A DNA stretch of 64,000 nt from NCBI GenBank assembly GCA_003045895.1, contig PZPC01000007.1:1-64000 (forward strand), given 5' to 3'. Position 1 is the first letter of the stretch. Every line of letters begins with the position of its first letter. Shown here in pieces: positions 1 through 9,825 of the stretch. The position numbers were made by a program, and so were the translations under genes. The notes under the pieces were generated by a model. It ran no database searches. It worked only from the letters and a program-made list of their open reading frames with translations, and was not told the DNA's origin. Source of the stretch: Bacteroidota bacterium. GTDB lineage: Bacteria > Bacteroidota > Bacteroidia > Chitinophagales > Saprospiraceae.

Positions 1-239
1 CATCGATGCTAGTTCGCAATTTTTTAGCTATTTTGCAAATCGACCTAAATAGTTACAAATAAATAATACACCTTCCCCCCTTTGGTGTATTCACGTGCTC
101 ACTGGCACCATTTCCATCCCCCCCCCTCTAATTTTTGTCCTGAATAACGGTTATTCAGCAGTTTACCTGTTACCCGTCGTTTCGGTTTTCAGCTGATGTA
201 GTTTTTCCACAAAGCGCACCTATTATAAAATAAACCACA
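1..239. other. Upstream region of the giant ORF, no gene
   Basis: No credible coding frame is visible here. The stretch is AT-rich at its left end and has a run of nine C near position 120. Its one clear structure is the palindrome at 140-158, listed separately. It probably holds the promoter of the giant gene that starts at 240, but I could not fit an exact Bacteroidetes -7 box. Confidence 0.5.
140..158. promoter_or_regulatory. 19-bp perfect palindrome, candidate operator
   Basis: CTGAATAAC, a single G, then GTTATTCAG form a perfect inverted repeat with 9-bp arms and a 1-nt centre. It lies 81 bp upstream of the start of the giant secreted protein and is not followed by a T run, so it looks more like a dimeric regulator site than a terminator. 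That role is inference; no regulator gene is adjacent. Confidence 0.4.
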
Positions 240-3200
240 ATGAACAACACCTCTAAAACCCCTGGAAGCACTATCCATGCATTTGCCCACTATCAGGTAT
301 GGTTAATTATCGGCATAGTATGGGCGTGTGTAGCTTTTGCGCCAGGCATCCTCCCCGGGCCAGGCCTCACGGCCCCACAACCGATGAAAAAATTCCTCAA
401 CGGAACGTTGCCCATTTCCACACCAGACCAGGTCATCGGTTACCAGGTGGTGGAAGCCTTTCCCAACATGATCGCCGACAGTACCCTGGTTTTTGTGCCC
501 GAACCAGGTACCAACCGCATTGTTATCGGCTCCCGGCGGGGGTATTACGAGGCCTTTGACAACAATCCGGCCGTCACCACTGCCCAAAAAGTACCCTTTC
601 TGGACCTCAGCGCCCGCACCGCCGTCGTCTGGGACGGTGGCAACCTGGGGATGGCCTTTCACCCCGGTTATCCGGGCACCCCTTATGTATACGTATGGTA
701 CAATGCGCTGGTGGAAGGTACCGGTTCTCAATCGACCTGGTCATCGGGCGAAAATACCACGTTTAGCGATGATATCTTCCTCCGGCTGTCCCGGTTTACC
801 GTTGTCAACGGTACCGCCGACCTCACCTCCGAGTTGGTCATGATCAACGTCCACCTCTACAACAGTTCCCACCGCGGCGGCGGCATGACCTGGGACAGTG
901 ACGGCAATCTACTGGTGACCATGGGTGAGCAATTTACCGGCTCTACCGCACAAGTGATTACCAACAACTTTCAGGGCGGCTGGATCCGCCTTGATGTCGA
1001 CCAACGTGGACCCTCCCACCCCACGGCACCCAGCCATGTGCCCAAGAGAATCGTGCAAATCGACCCAACCTACAACGCCGGCACCACCACCGACGGTTTT
1101 GCCGGGCATTACATCGCCAGTGAGCCGGCCTCCCAAGCCGATATGGCCAACCCGGCTTTCCTTGCCAATCCAGATAAAGAATTTACCGGCCGCGGCTACT
1201 ACATCCCCGATGACAATCCGGATTGGGGTGCCCTGGCCGCCCTGAAAGGCGTAACCCTAAACGACGGCGATTACTTCGAAGAATACTGCACCATTGGCAA
1301 CCGCAACCCCCACCGCATGACCCAGGATATGGTCGGCGGCCGCTTCTGGAGTGGCGAGGTCGGCGCCGGATCGCGGGAAGAAATCAACGTCCTGGAGACC
1401 GATGAAGTTTCTACGGGCATCAACTTCGGCTGGCCGGCCAAAGAAGGCAACCTCGGTACGTACCCGGCCAATTACCTGGGCACCCGGAAAGACCCCGTCA
1501 CCGACTTCCTCCGCTCGGAAGCGAACGCCATTATCGGCGGCTACGTGTACCGGGGCACCGCCCTCCCCGACCTCGTTGGCAAGTACATCTGCGGGGGCTA
1601 CGCACAGCAACGGATCTTTGCCGTATCCTATACCGAAGACGGTAGCGGCCACATCACCAATATCTCCCGGGAAGAAATCGCTGCTTTCACGCCAGGATCG
1701 CTAATCACCTTTGGCCAGGACCACGCTGGCGAAATATACCTCTGCCGGCAAGGCAGCAACACCAAAATCTATAAACTGCAAGCCATCGGCAACGCCGTGC
1801 CGGCGCCGGCCCTCTTGTCGGAAATCGATGTCTTTAACAGAAACGGCCCCAATGGAGCAAGCGGTACTTTTGCGGGCATCAGCACCCTCACCCCCCGCCC
1901 CGGCCTGATTCCCTACGAACTGAATGTACCCTTCTGGTCGGATGGCGCCCTTAAATTCCGCTACCTGGCCGTGCCCAACGACGAAGACAACAATGGCATC
2001 CACGACCAACCCGACGAAAAGATCATCTTCTCCGAAAACGGGGAATGGCAGTTCCCGAAAGGAACCGTGCTGGTCAAGCATTTTGAACTGCCCATCGACG
2101 AAAACAACCCCGTCGTCACCAGGCGACTGGAGACCCGTTTTGTGGTGCACGGCGACGATGGAACCTACTATTACCTCACCTACAAATGGCGCGCCGACGG
2201 AACCGACGCCGACCTGCTGGACATGGGAACGACCGAAAACATTTCCATTGCCCTGGCCGGTGGCGGCACCCGCCAGCAAGTTTGGCAATACCCGAGCCGG
2301 ACAGAATGCCAGCAGTGCCACAACCAGGCCGCCGGCAACGTGCTTGGTGCCAAGACCCGCCAACTCAACCGGGACATCAATTATGCCAGCATGGGCGGAA
2401 CCATCGGCAACCAATTGGAGACCTACAATAACCTGGCCATGTTTGCCGGTACGCCCTTCCAGATTTCCGACATCCCCACTTTCCTGAAGTTGAGCCCCAC
2501 GGCCGGCACCGACCCCCTGGAAGATCGCGCCCGCTCCTACCTCGACGCCAACTGCAGCTATTGCCACCGCCCCGGCACCGGCAACCGCGCCGTTTTTGAT
2601 GCCCGCATCACCACCGACTTACAATTTCAATACCTGATCTACGGCCCCCTCAACGTGGACCTGGGCGACCCCTTAAACCGGGTGATCGTACCGATGGATG
2701 TGGGCCACTCGGTCCTCCATACCCGCATGAATTCCACCAGCCCTGGCATCGTCATGCCACCATTGGCAAAAAATGAAGTGGATGTGGTCGGAACCGCCCT
2801 GATTGCCGAGTGGATCGGCACCCTGGACCAAAACTTCCAGGCGCCCTGTGCCGGTCTGCGAGCCGATTACTTCAACAATACGACGCTAACCGGCCCGCCG
2901 GTGCTGACCACGATCGTCCCCACCGTCGACTTTAATTTCGGCGCCGGATCGCCCGACCCCCTGGTTAATGCTGACAACTTCTCGACCCGCTACAGCGGTA
3001 CCGTCCTGCCGCCCGAAGATGGCACCTACACCTTCTACGCGACGGCTGACGACGGCGTCCGGCTGTGGGTAGACGAGCAACAACTGGTAGATGCCTGGAT
3101 CCCACAAGGGCCTACCACCTACAGCGGCACAATCAGCCTGGTGCAGGGTATGGAAGTGCCCATCGTGCTGGAACACTACGAAGCCGCCGGTGGCGCAGTT

Positions 3201-6200
3201 ATCCGTTTGGAATGGGCCCATGGCGTAACCACCCAGTCGGTCATTCCCCAGACCAGCCTCTGCATCGGCGACGGTACCACCCTGGCCCAGACCATTACCT
3301 TCCCCATGATCAACGACCGCTGCCTGACCGATCCCACTTCTTTCGCGCTGGGCGCTACGGCCAGTTCCGGACTCCCGGTAACCTATACGATCACCGGCGG
3401 CAACCAGTACGTGAGCATTACGGGTGACATACTCACGATTGAGGTCAGTAACATCACGAACAACAATTTACCCTTACCGGTCATCATCAGCATCGAGGTG
3501 GACCAGGCCGGGGATGCCACTTACGATCCGGCGCTGACCCAGGTCCAATCCTTTGTCCTCGATCATGACAACGGCAACTTCAGCCTGGTCACCAACGGAG
3601 CAGCCGCCCGCGATGGGTGTACCGATTGCTACATCATCACCCCCGACGCGGGCAATGTGGCCGGTACCGCCTGGACCACGACGAAACTAATCGCCGACCT
3701 CAACCAAACCTTCCGGCTGACGCTGAGCGTCAACCTGGGCACCACCGATGGCGGAGGTGGTGACGGCATGACCTTTGCCCTGCAAAATACCAACAACACA
3801 TTTTTGGGTTCAAACGGCACACCAATGGCCGTAAACGGCCTAGCACCTTCGTTTGGCGTAGAATTCGACACCTACCAAAGCACCGGAAGTTTCGACCCTC
3901 CCGAGGACCATATCTCCTTCTGGGCCGCCGGTAATGTGACCGCGCCCCTGCAACCCCCGGTACAGGCCAGCGCGCTGTCGACCAACATTGAAGATGGCCA
4001 GCCCCATACCGTGATCCTCGAATGGGATCCGTTGGCCAACCTGTTCTCCGTGCAGTTTGACGGCAGTTTAAGAGATGTCTACAGCGGCGACATTCGCACG
4101 TTGTTAGGCGGCGCCACGGAAGCCTATTTCGGTTTCGGTGCCGGCACCGGCGGCGCCACCAACGAACACAAGGCTTGTATTGAAAGCCTGGAAATTGGGG
4201 TATCCATTTTCAGTGTCGCGGTAGCAACCACGGATGCCAACTGCGGTATGGCAGATGGTACGGCAACGGCGTCCGTTAGCGGTGGCACCGCTCCTTATAA
4301 CTACCAGTGGAGTGCCGGCACCATTTCCGGTGGTGGCACCACCGCCAGTAACCTGGGCCCCGGCACCTATAATGTAACCGTCACGGATGCGGCCACCCCT
4401 ACGCCCAATAGTAAAACAGTCGCATTCACCATCGGCAATATCCCCGGACCGACGCTGGTGACTGCTGCTACCCCTTCCGACTGCGGCCAGAGCAACGGTA
4501 CCGCCACGGTTACCCCTACTTCCAACGGCGGCTCAAACACCTTTACCTATCTCTGGGATGCTAATGCGAGTAATCAGACTTCCCAAACCGCTACCGGATT
4601 ACCGGGAGGTACCTACTCGGTCACAGTTGAAGAAGGTACCGGTACGCCAAATGTTTTTTGTACGGCTATTACAACCGTCGACGTCACCGAAGCAGCACCT
4701 TTCACGCTTAGCTTTGACCCCCAACCCGCTACCTGCGGCATGGCAGACGGCACCGTTACCGTAACGGCCAATGGTGCCACGGGTACCTTGACTTATCTTT
4801 GGGGCCCCAACACCGATATCGGCAACGGTGCTCAGGACATGGCCCAGGCCACCGGCCTATCCGCCGGCACCTACGCCGTGACGGTCACGGAGAATGGCAC
4901 TTGTGAAGCTACCGGATCGGTGGTCCTTGGCCAAACGGGGTGCCCTACCCTGACCACCAACGGCACCGCCACGGCCGACGGCGGGGATTGCTATACCCTG
5001 ACCAGCACCACCCCCAACAACCAGGCTGGCACCATCTGGTCGGAGACCCTGCTCAATCTGACCAAGCCCTTTATCCTGGAAGGTGAGCTCTTTTTTGGCA
5101 ACGATGTCAGTGGCAACAACCAGACTGGCGCCGATGGCCTGGCCTTCGCGCTGCAGAAGGATACCAGAGGGACGGCCGCCATCGGCGGCTACGGGGGCTC
5201 TTACGCCATTTCCTTAATAAATGGCACACTTGCCGTCACACCTTCCTTCGGCATCGAATTCGACACCTATCCCAATGGGGGCGAACCCGCTTTTGACCAC
5301 CTTTCTTTCTGGGGCAATGGCAATGTATACGCGCCCCTGCAAGCAGCGGTTCAGGCCAGCCCCACTTCTGCCAATATTGAGGACAATGCTTTTCATCCCG
5401 TTAAAGTCGAATGGAATCCCGTCCTGAATGAACTCTCCGTGTATTTGGATAATGTCTTGCGGGACACCTACACCGGCGATATCGTCAGTACTTTCTTCGG
5501 TGGCGACAACATGGTCTACTGGGGCTTTGGTGGCGGCACCGGCGGCGCTACCAACCTCCAGCAGTTCTGCTTCACCAGCCTGGAAATCGGCGCTGCGGCC
5601 ATGATGCTGGATGTGGCCCAGACCAATGTCAATTGTGACATGGCCACGGGCTCAGCCACGGTGACCGTCACTGGCGGCACCCCGCCGTATAACTTCAGCT
5701 GGAGTGGCAATGCCCCAACTTCCGTGGATGATGCCCAAAACGGTACTTCGACCATCAGCGCACTGGCCCCCGCCACCTATACCGTGACGGTAACGGACAG
5801 CGGCATCTATACCGCCAACGCTTCAGTGACGATCACCAGTACGCCCGGGCCTGCCGTCGCCATCAATACCGCCGACGCCAGTTGCTCGACTGCTGCCGAC
5901 GGTACGGCTACGGCGATCCCCAGTGCCCAGGAGGGATCGACCAACTTTACTGGTTACCTGTGGGATATCGCGGCCGGCAGTCAGACAACGCCTACGGCAA
6001 CAGGTTTAGCACCCGACACCTACTCCGTCACCGTTACCGATGACAATGGCTGTACGGGGTCTCAGACCGCAACCGTCGGTGCGGGCACGCCCTTTACCCT
6101 CAGCTTCATTTCCGTTCCGGCGCCCTGTGGTACCTCCGACGGCAGCGCTACCGTAACGGCCAACGGACCGAACACACATTCCTATGCCTGGGACAGCAAT

Positions 6201-9200
6201 ACCGACGTTGGCGCCGGTGCACAGGTTACGGCCACCGCCGCTAATCTACCTCCAGGCACTTATTTTGTGACCGTAACGGACAATCTCACCAATTGTACCG
6301 TGGAAGGCTCCGTCAGCGTAGCCTCGGACTGCCCCACCCTGACTACCGCCGGCACGGCCACCAACGACGGCGGCAATTGTTACACCCTCACCACGGAAAC
6401 GCCCCTGAACCAGGCCGGCGCCATCTGGTCTGATGCGACGGTAAACCTCAACGACCACTTTGTGCTCACCGGTTCCATTTACCTGGGCAACGGAGACCCC
6501 AGCGCCAATAATATGGATTTTGCCGACGGGATGACCTTTGCCTTCCAGGCCGACCCCCGCGGCGTCACCGCCCTGGGCGCCAACGGCACGGCCATGGCCG
6601 TGAGTGGCGTGGTGCCCTCCTTCGGCGCTGAATTTGACACCTACCCCGGCGGTGCCTACGATCTCACCGCCGACCACATCTCCTTCTGGTCGGGGGGGGC
6701 AGTAATCAGCCCGTTGCAGCAGCCGGTCCCTATTGTAGATGCACTTGCCGTCACGCAAAACGTGGAAGACGGGGCATTCCACCCGATTGTTATCGAATGG
6801 AACCCCGACCTGCTGGAATTTACTGTCACTTTCGACGGCGTCCTGCAGGACACCTACGACGGCGACATCCGCAGCTTCTTCACTGACCCCACCCAGGTGC
6901 GTTGGGGCTTCGGCGCCGGCACTGGCGGCAAGGTGAATCTCCAGCAATTCTGCCTGGACAACCTGGTCATCACGGCACCTGCCTTTAGCGTGGCGGTAAT
7001 GAGTACCCCCAATATCTGTGGACAGGGCGGATCAGCCACGGCTACCCCTGCCGGTGGAATCGGAAGTTACACCTACCTCTGGAACGATGGCACCGCACAA
7101 ACCACGCCAACGGCCACGGGTCTATCGGCGGGCACCTACCGCGTAACCGTCGTCGACGACGGCGGCGCCGGCAGTGAGGTGAGGCGGATTGTTACGGTCA
7201 ATGAGATACTCGGGCCCACGCTTTCCGTAACCGCAACAATCGATGCTTCCTGTGGCGGATCCGACGGAACGGCAACGGTGGTGGCTGCCGATCAGGGTGG
7301 CGATACCGACTTTACCTATGCCTGGGATGATGCACCCCTACCCAATAATCAGACCACGGCTACCGCCACCGGACTGGCTCCGGGGACCTACGGCGTAACC
7401 GTGACCGACGGCAACAACTGCCAGGCCACTCAAACGGTCGTCATCGGGGAATTGGCGGGCTTCACGATTGACTTTACCACGGTACTGCCAGTGCCTGCTT
7501 CCTGTGGCGGTTCGGATGGGGAAGCTACCGTGACCGTGAACGCTGGCTTTACGCCTCCGATCATTGTAGACTGGGACATCATTCCAGGAACACCGGCAAA
7601 TTCTATGGAATCGGAACCAACAACCGTATCCACGTTGGCCAAGGGAACCTACTCCGTAACCGTCACCGATGCAACTGGCTGCTCAACGACCGGCTCGGTA
7701 ACCATCGGAGACAACTGCCTCCTCCTGGTCAACGGAGATGCCACCAGCGATGGTGGCGACTGCTATACGCTGACGCCCCAGCTGAACAATAAGGTAGGTA
7801 CGGCCTGGTCCACTACGACCGTATCCCTGACCGAGAACTTCCGCCTGGAAGCCGACTTGTACCTGGGCAACGACGTGAGTGGCGGCAATACAGCCGGCGC
7901 CGACGGCATCGCCTTCGCCTTCCACGCCGATACCCGCGGGACAGCCGCCCTGGGTGGCTACGGCGGCAGCTTTGGCATTGACGACATCAATGGCGCTGGC
8001 CGGCCTGCAGTAACACCTTCCTTCGGGCTGTCCTTCAAGACCTACCCCTCCGCCGGTTTCCCCGGTGATTATGTGTACTTCTGGGAGAATGCCAACGTGG
8101 CTACGGCTCTGGGTACCCGGGAATGCATCATCGAAGATGCGGGTGGAAATTGTGCCAACGCCGAAGACAACCAAACCCACAATGTAATTATCCAATGGGA
8201 TGTCGCCAACCAGATCATGTCGGTAATTGTCGACGGCAGCCTGAGAAACACCTACACCGGAGATATAGCCGCCCTCATCGGAACCACCGAGGTCTACTGG
8301 GGCTTCGGTGCCGGCACTGGCGGCGCCAACAATCGCCATGAAGTCTGTGTGATCAGCCAGGAATCCAACGGCACGCTGACGCAATACCTGGACTTCCCCG
8401 CGATTTTCGACGTGTGTTTCGACGAAGCGCCGATCCCCCTCGACGCGACGGCATCTTCTGGTGCACCCGTCGACTACAACATTACTGCAGGTGATCAGTA
8501 CGTGAATATCGCTGGCAACACCGTTACCATCGATGTTGCGAACATTGCCAACAGCAACTTACCGCTCCCGGCCATGGTCACCATCCAGGCCGTCCAGAAT
8601 GGCAGTGGCATTTACAATGCGGTACAGGCCGAACAAAGTTTCCAGATCGACCTGCCCCTGAATATTGTGTTCAATCCCTACGGCAGCGCGGTACTTGATC
8701 CCGATCCCGACGGTTGCGAGTGCTATATCCTGACGCAGGATGCCACCAACCAGACCGGAACGATCTGGTCGGACAACACCCTGGATATGGATCACCACTT
8801 CAGCTTCGAATTCAATATATTCATGAGCTTTGATGGCAGTGCCGACAACCGGGATCGCGCCGACGGCATCACCTTCGCACTGCAAAATGACGATCCTGCG
8901 CACCTCGGTACACTGGGGTCGGCGATGGGAGTAGATGGACTACCGCATTCCTTTGGTCTGGAATTCGACAACTACGCAGCGGCCACCAACATCCTGCCAC
9001 CCAATACGCCTTACGATCCGCTGGCGCCTACCCTGTATGAATTACTGGAAGACCACCTCTCGTTCTGGAAGGGAGGAAATCTTACCGTTCCGCTGGCCGG
9101 GCCGGTGGTGGTTAATACCACCAAACCCAATTTCGAAGACGCCCGCTACCACCGGGTGAAAATGGATTGGGATCCCGCTACGCAGACCATGACCGCCACT

Positions 9201-9773
9201 TTCGACGGCACCCAGGTATTGTCTTATACCGCCATCGGCAATGGGCTGACCGACAACCTGGTAGCCGACTACCTAAATGGTAATCCCCTGGTCCACTTCG
9301 GCTTCGGTGCTGGCACAGGTGGCAAGACCAGCTTGCAAAAGGTCTGCCTGGTACAACTGTGCCGGGACGTCACCTTCGACATTACGGCTTTGCTGCAGGG
9401 GGCTCACCTTCCCGGTACCGAAATGATGAATGACCTGCTGAGAACCACCCTCGATGGCAACAACCAGCCGCTGATTCCACTTATCGATCCTTACGGGCAG
9501 AATGAGACGGTACCCAGCATCCCGGCAGATGTTGTCGACTGGGTCTTGGTGGAGGTTCGCCAACCCGACAATCCGGCCAAAATCGTGGCCCGGAGGGCTT
9601 ATTTTATCACCAGAACCGGGGTCATTATCGACACTGACGGTACGCCCGGCGTTACTTTCCCGGACTTGTGCCTGAGCGAGGCTTACCTCACCGTCAAACA
9701 CCGCAACCACTTAGGGATCATGACGGCTGATCCACTTTCCCTGCTGTTCGCCAAAATAGTCGTTTCACCCTAG
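240..9773 (+). CDS. Giant secreted protein: GSDH-like, dihaem cytochrome-like, PA14, five lectin-like domains, SprB-type repeats
   Basis: 3177 residues. A hydrophobic segment near residues 19-40 is a signal peptide or anchor. Residues about 60-520 resemble the glucose/sorbosone dehydrogenase (PQQ-type) beta-propeller, with GNRNPHR near 353 and GINFGWP at 393. Residues about 540-870 resemble the TIGR03806-type region that often follows it, with two haem-binding motifs, CQQCH (690) and CSYCH (772). A PA14 domain (about 872-1001) follows, then five L-type-lectin-like domains (about 1115-1322, 1571-1788, 2032-2247, 2494-2707, 2804-3041) with SFG.EFDTY-like cores. The first four are separated by SprB-like repeats (G-T-Y-x-V-T-V-T-D). 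The C-terminus carries a VDWVLVEVR...RHRNHLG.MTA module but stops without a recognisable T9SS domain, so it may be truncated. Inferred role: cell-surface sugar oxidation plus glycan adhesion. Substrate unknown. Confidence 0.85.
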   Translation: MNNTSKTPGSTIHAFAHYQVWLIIGIVWACVAFAPGILPGPGLTAPQPMKKFLNGTLPISTPDQVIGYQVVEAFPNMIADSTLVFVPEPGTNRIVIGSRRGYYEAFDNNPAVTTAQKVPFLDLSARTAVVWDGGNLGMAFHPGYPGTPYVYVWYNALVEGTGSQSTWSSGENTTFSDDIFLRLSRFTVVNGTADLTSELVMINVHLYNSSHRGGGMTWDSDGNLLVTMGEQFTGSTAQVITNNFQGGWIRLDVDQRGPSHPTAPSHVPKRIVQIDPTYNAGTTTDGFAGHYIASEPASQADMANPAFLANPDKEFTGRGYYIPDDNPDWGALAALKGVTLNDGDYFEEYCTIGNRNPHRMTQDMVGGRFWSGEVGAGSREEINVLETDEVSTGINFGWPAKEGNLGTYPANYLGTRKDPVTDFLRSEANAIIGGYVYRGTALPDLVGKYICGGYAQQRIFAVSYTEDGSGHITNISREEIAAFTPGSLITFGQDHAGEIYLCRQGSNTKIYKLQAIGNAVPAPALLSEIDVFNRNGPNGASGTFAGISTLTPRPGLIPYELNVPFWSDGALKFRYLAVPNDEDNNGIHDQPDEKIIFSENGEWQFPKGTVLVKHFELPIDENNPVVTRRLETRFVVHGDDGTYYYLTYKWRADGTDADLLDMGTTENISIALAGGGTRQQVWQYPSRTECQQCHNQAAGNVLGAKTRQLNRDINYASMGGTIGNQLETYNNLAMFAGTPFQISDIPTFLKLSPTAGTDPLEDRARSYLDANCSYCHRPGTGNRAVFDARITTDLQFQYLIYGPLNVDLGDPLNRVIVPMDVGHSVLHTRMNSTSPGIVMPPLAKNEVDVVGTALIAEWIGTLDQNFQAPCAGLRADYFNNTTLTGPPVLTTIVPTVDFNFGAGSPDPLVNADNFSTRYSGTVLPPEDGTYTFYATADDGVRLWVDEQQLVDAWIPQGPTTYSGTISLVQGMEVPIVLEHYEAAGGAVIRLEWAHGVTTQSVIPQTSLCIGDGTTLAQTITFPMINDRCLTDPTSFALGATASSGLPVTYTITGGNQYVSITGDILTIEVSNITNNNLPLPVIISIEVDQAGDATYDPALTQVQSFVLDHDNGNFSLVTNGAAARDGCTDCYIITPDAGNVAGTAWTTTKLIADLNQTFRLTLSVNLGTTDGGGGDGMTFALQNTNNTFLGSNGTPMAVNGLAPSFGVEFDTYQSTGSFDPPEDHISFWAAGNVTAPLQPPVQASALSTNIEDGQPHTVILEWDPLANLFSVQFDGSLRDVYSGDIRTLLGGATEAYFGFGAGTGGATNEHKACIESLEIGVSIFSVAVATTDANCGMADGTATASVSGGTAPYNYQWSAGTISGGGTTASNLGPGTYNVTVTDAATPTPNSKTVAFTIGNIPGPTLVTAATPSDCGQSNGTATVTPTSNGGSNTFTYLWDANASNQTSQTATGLPGGTYSVTVEEGTGTPNVFCTAITTVDVTEAAPFTLSFDPQPATCGMADGTVTVTANGATGTLTYLWGPNTDIGNGAQDMAQATGLSAGTYAVTVTENGTCEATGSVVLGQTGCPTLTTNGTATADGGDCYTLTSTTPNNQAGTIWSETLLNLTKPFILEGELFFGNDVSGNNQTGADGLAFALQKDTRGTAAIGGYGGSYAISLINGTLAVTPSFGIEFDTYPNGGEPAFDHLSFWGNGNVYAPLQAAVQASPTSANIEDNAFHPVKVEWNPVLNELSVYLDNVLRDTYTGDIVSTFFGGDNMVYWGFGGGTGGATNLQQFCFTSLEIGAAAMMLDVAQTNVNCDMATGSATVTVTGGTPPYNFSWSGNAPTSVDDAQNGTSTISALAPATYTVTVTDSGIYTANASVTITSTPGPAVAINTADASCSTAADGTATAIPSAQEGSTNFTGYLWDIAAGSQTTPTATGLAPDTYSVTVTDDNGCTGSQTATVGAGTPFTLSFISVPAPCGTSDGSATVTANGPNTHSYAWDSNTDVGAGAQVTATAANLPPGTYFVTVTDNLTNCTVEGSVSVASDCPTLTTAGTATNDGGNCYTLTTETPLNQAGAIWSDATVNLNDHFVLTGSIYLGNGDPSANNMDFADGMTFAFQADPRGVTALGANGTAMAVSGVVPSFGAEFDTYPGGAYDLTADHISFWSGGAVISPLQQPVPIVDALAVTQNVEDGAFHPIVIEWNPDLLEFTVTFDGVLQDTYDGDIRSFFTDPTQVRWGFGAGTGGKVNLQQFCLDNLVITAPAFSVAVMSTPNICGQGGSATATPAGGIGSYTYLWNDGTAQTTPTATGLSAGTYRVTVVDDGGAGSEVRRIVTVNEILGPTLSVTATIDASCGGSDGTATVVAADQGGDTDFTYAWDDAPLPNNQTTATATGLAPGTYGVTVTDGNNCQATQTVVIGELAGFTIDFTTVLPVPASCGGSDGEATVTVNAGFTPPIIVDWDIIPGTPANSMESEPTTVSTLAKGTYSVTVTDATGCSTTGSVTIGDNCLLLVNGDATSDGGDCYTLTPQLNNKVGTAWSTTTVSLTENFRLEADLYLGNDVSGGNTAGADGIAFAFHADTRGTAALGGYGGSFGIDDINGAGRPAVTPSFGLSFKTYPSAGFPGDYVYFWENANVATALGTRECIIEDAGGNCANAEDNQTHNVIIQWDVANQIMSVIVDGSLRNTYTGDIAALIGTTEVYWGFGAGTGGANNRHEVCVISQESNGTLTQYLDFPAIFDVCFDEAPIPLDATASSGAPVDYNITAGDQYVNIAGNTVTIDVANIANSNLPLPAMVTIQAVQNGSGIYNAVQAEQSFQIDLPLNIVFNPYGSAVLDPDPDGCECYILTQDATNQTGTIWSDNTLDMDHHFSFEFNIFMSFDGSADNRDRADGITFALQNDDPAHLGTLGSAMGVDGLPHSFGLEFDNYAAATNILPPNTPYDPLAPTLYELLEDHLSFWKGGNLTVPLAGPVVVNTTKPNFEDARYHRVKMDWDPATQTMTATFDGTQVLSYTAIGNGLTDNLVADYLNGNPLVHFGFGAGTGGKTSLQKVCLVQLCRDVTFDITALLQGAHLPGTEMMNDLLRTTLDGNNQPLIPLIDPYGQNETVPSIPADVVDWVLVEVRQPDNPAKIVARRAYFITRTGVIIDTDGTPGVTFPDLCLSEAYLTVKHRNHLGIMTADPLSLLFAKIVVSP

Positions 9774-9825
9774 TCCCGGCACGGAATTCAACGGTCCCAC
9801 CAAGGCCCCAATTGCACCAAAAAAA

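Noticed and set aside
1701-2567. 288-codon minus-strand frame within the giant gene
   Set aside because: The plus strand here carries the cytochrome-like region with two CxxCH motifs; the minus frame is a shadow.
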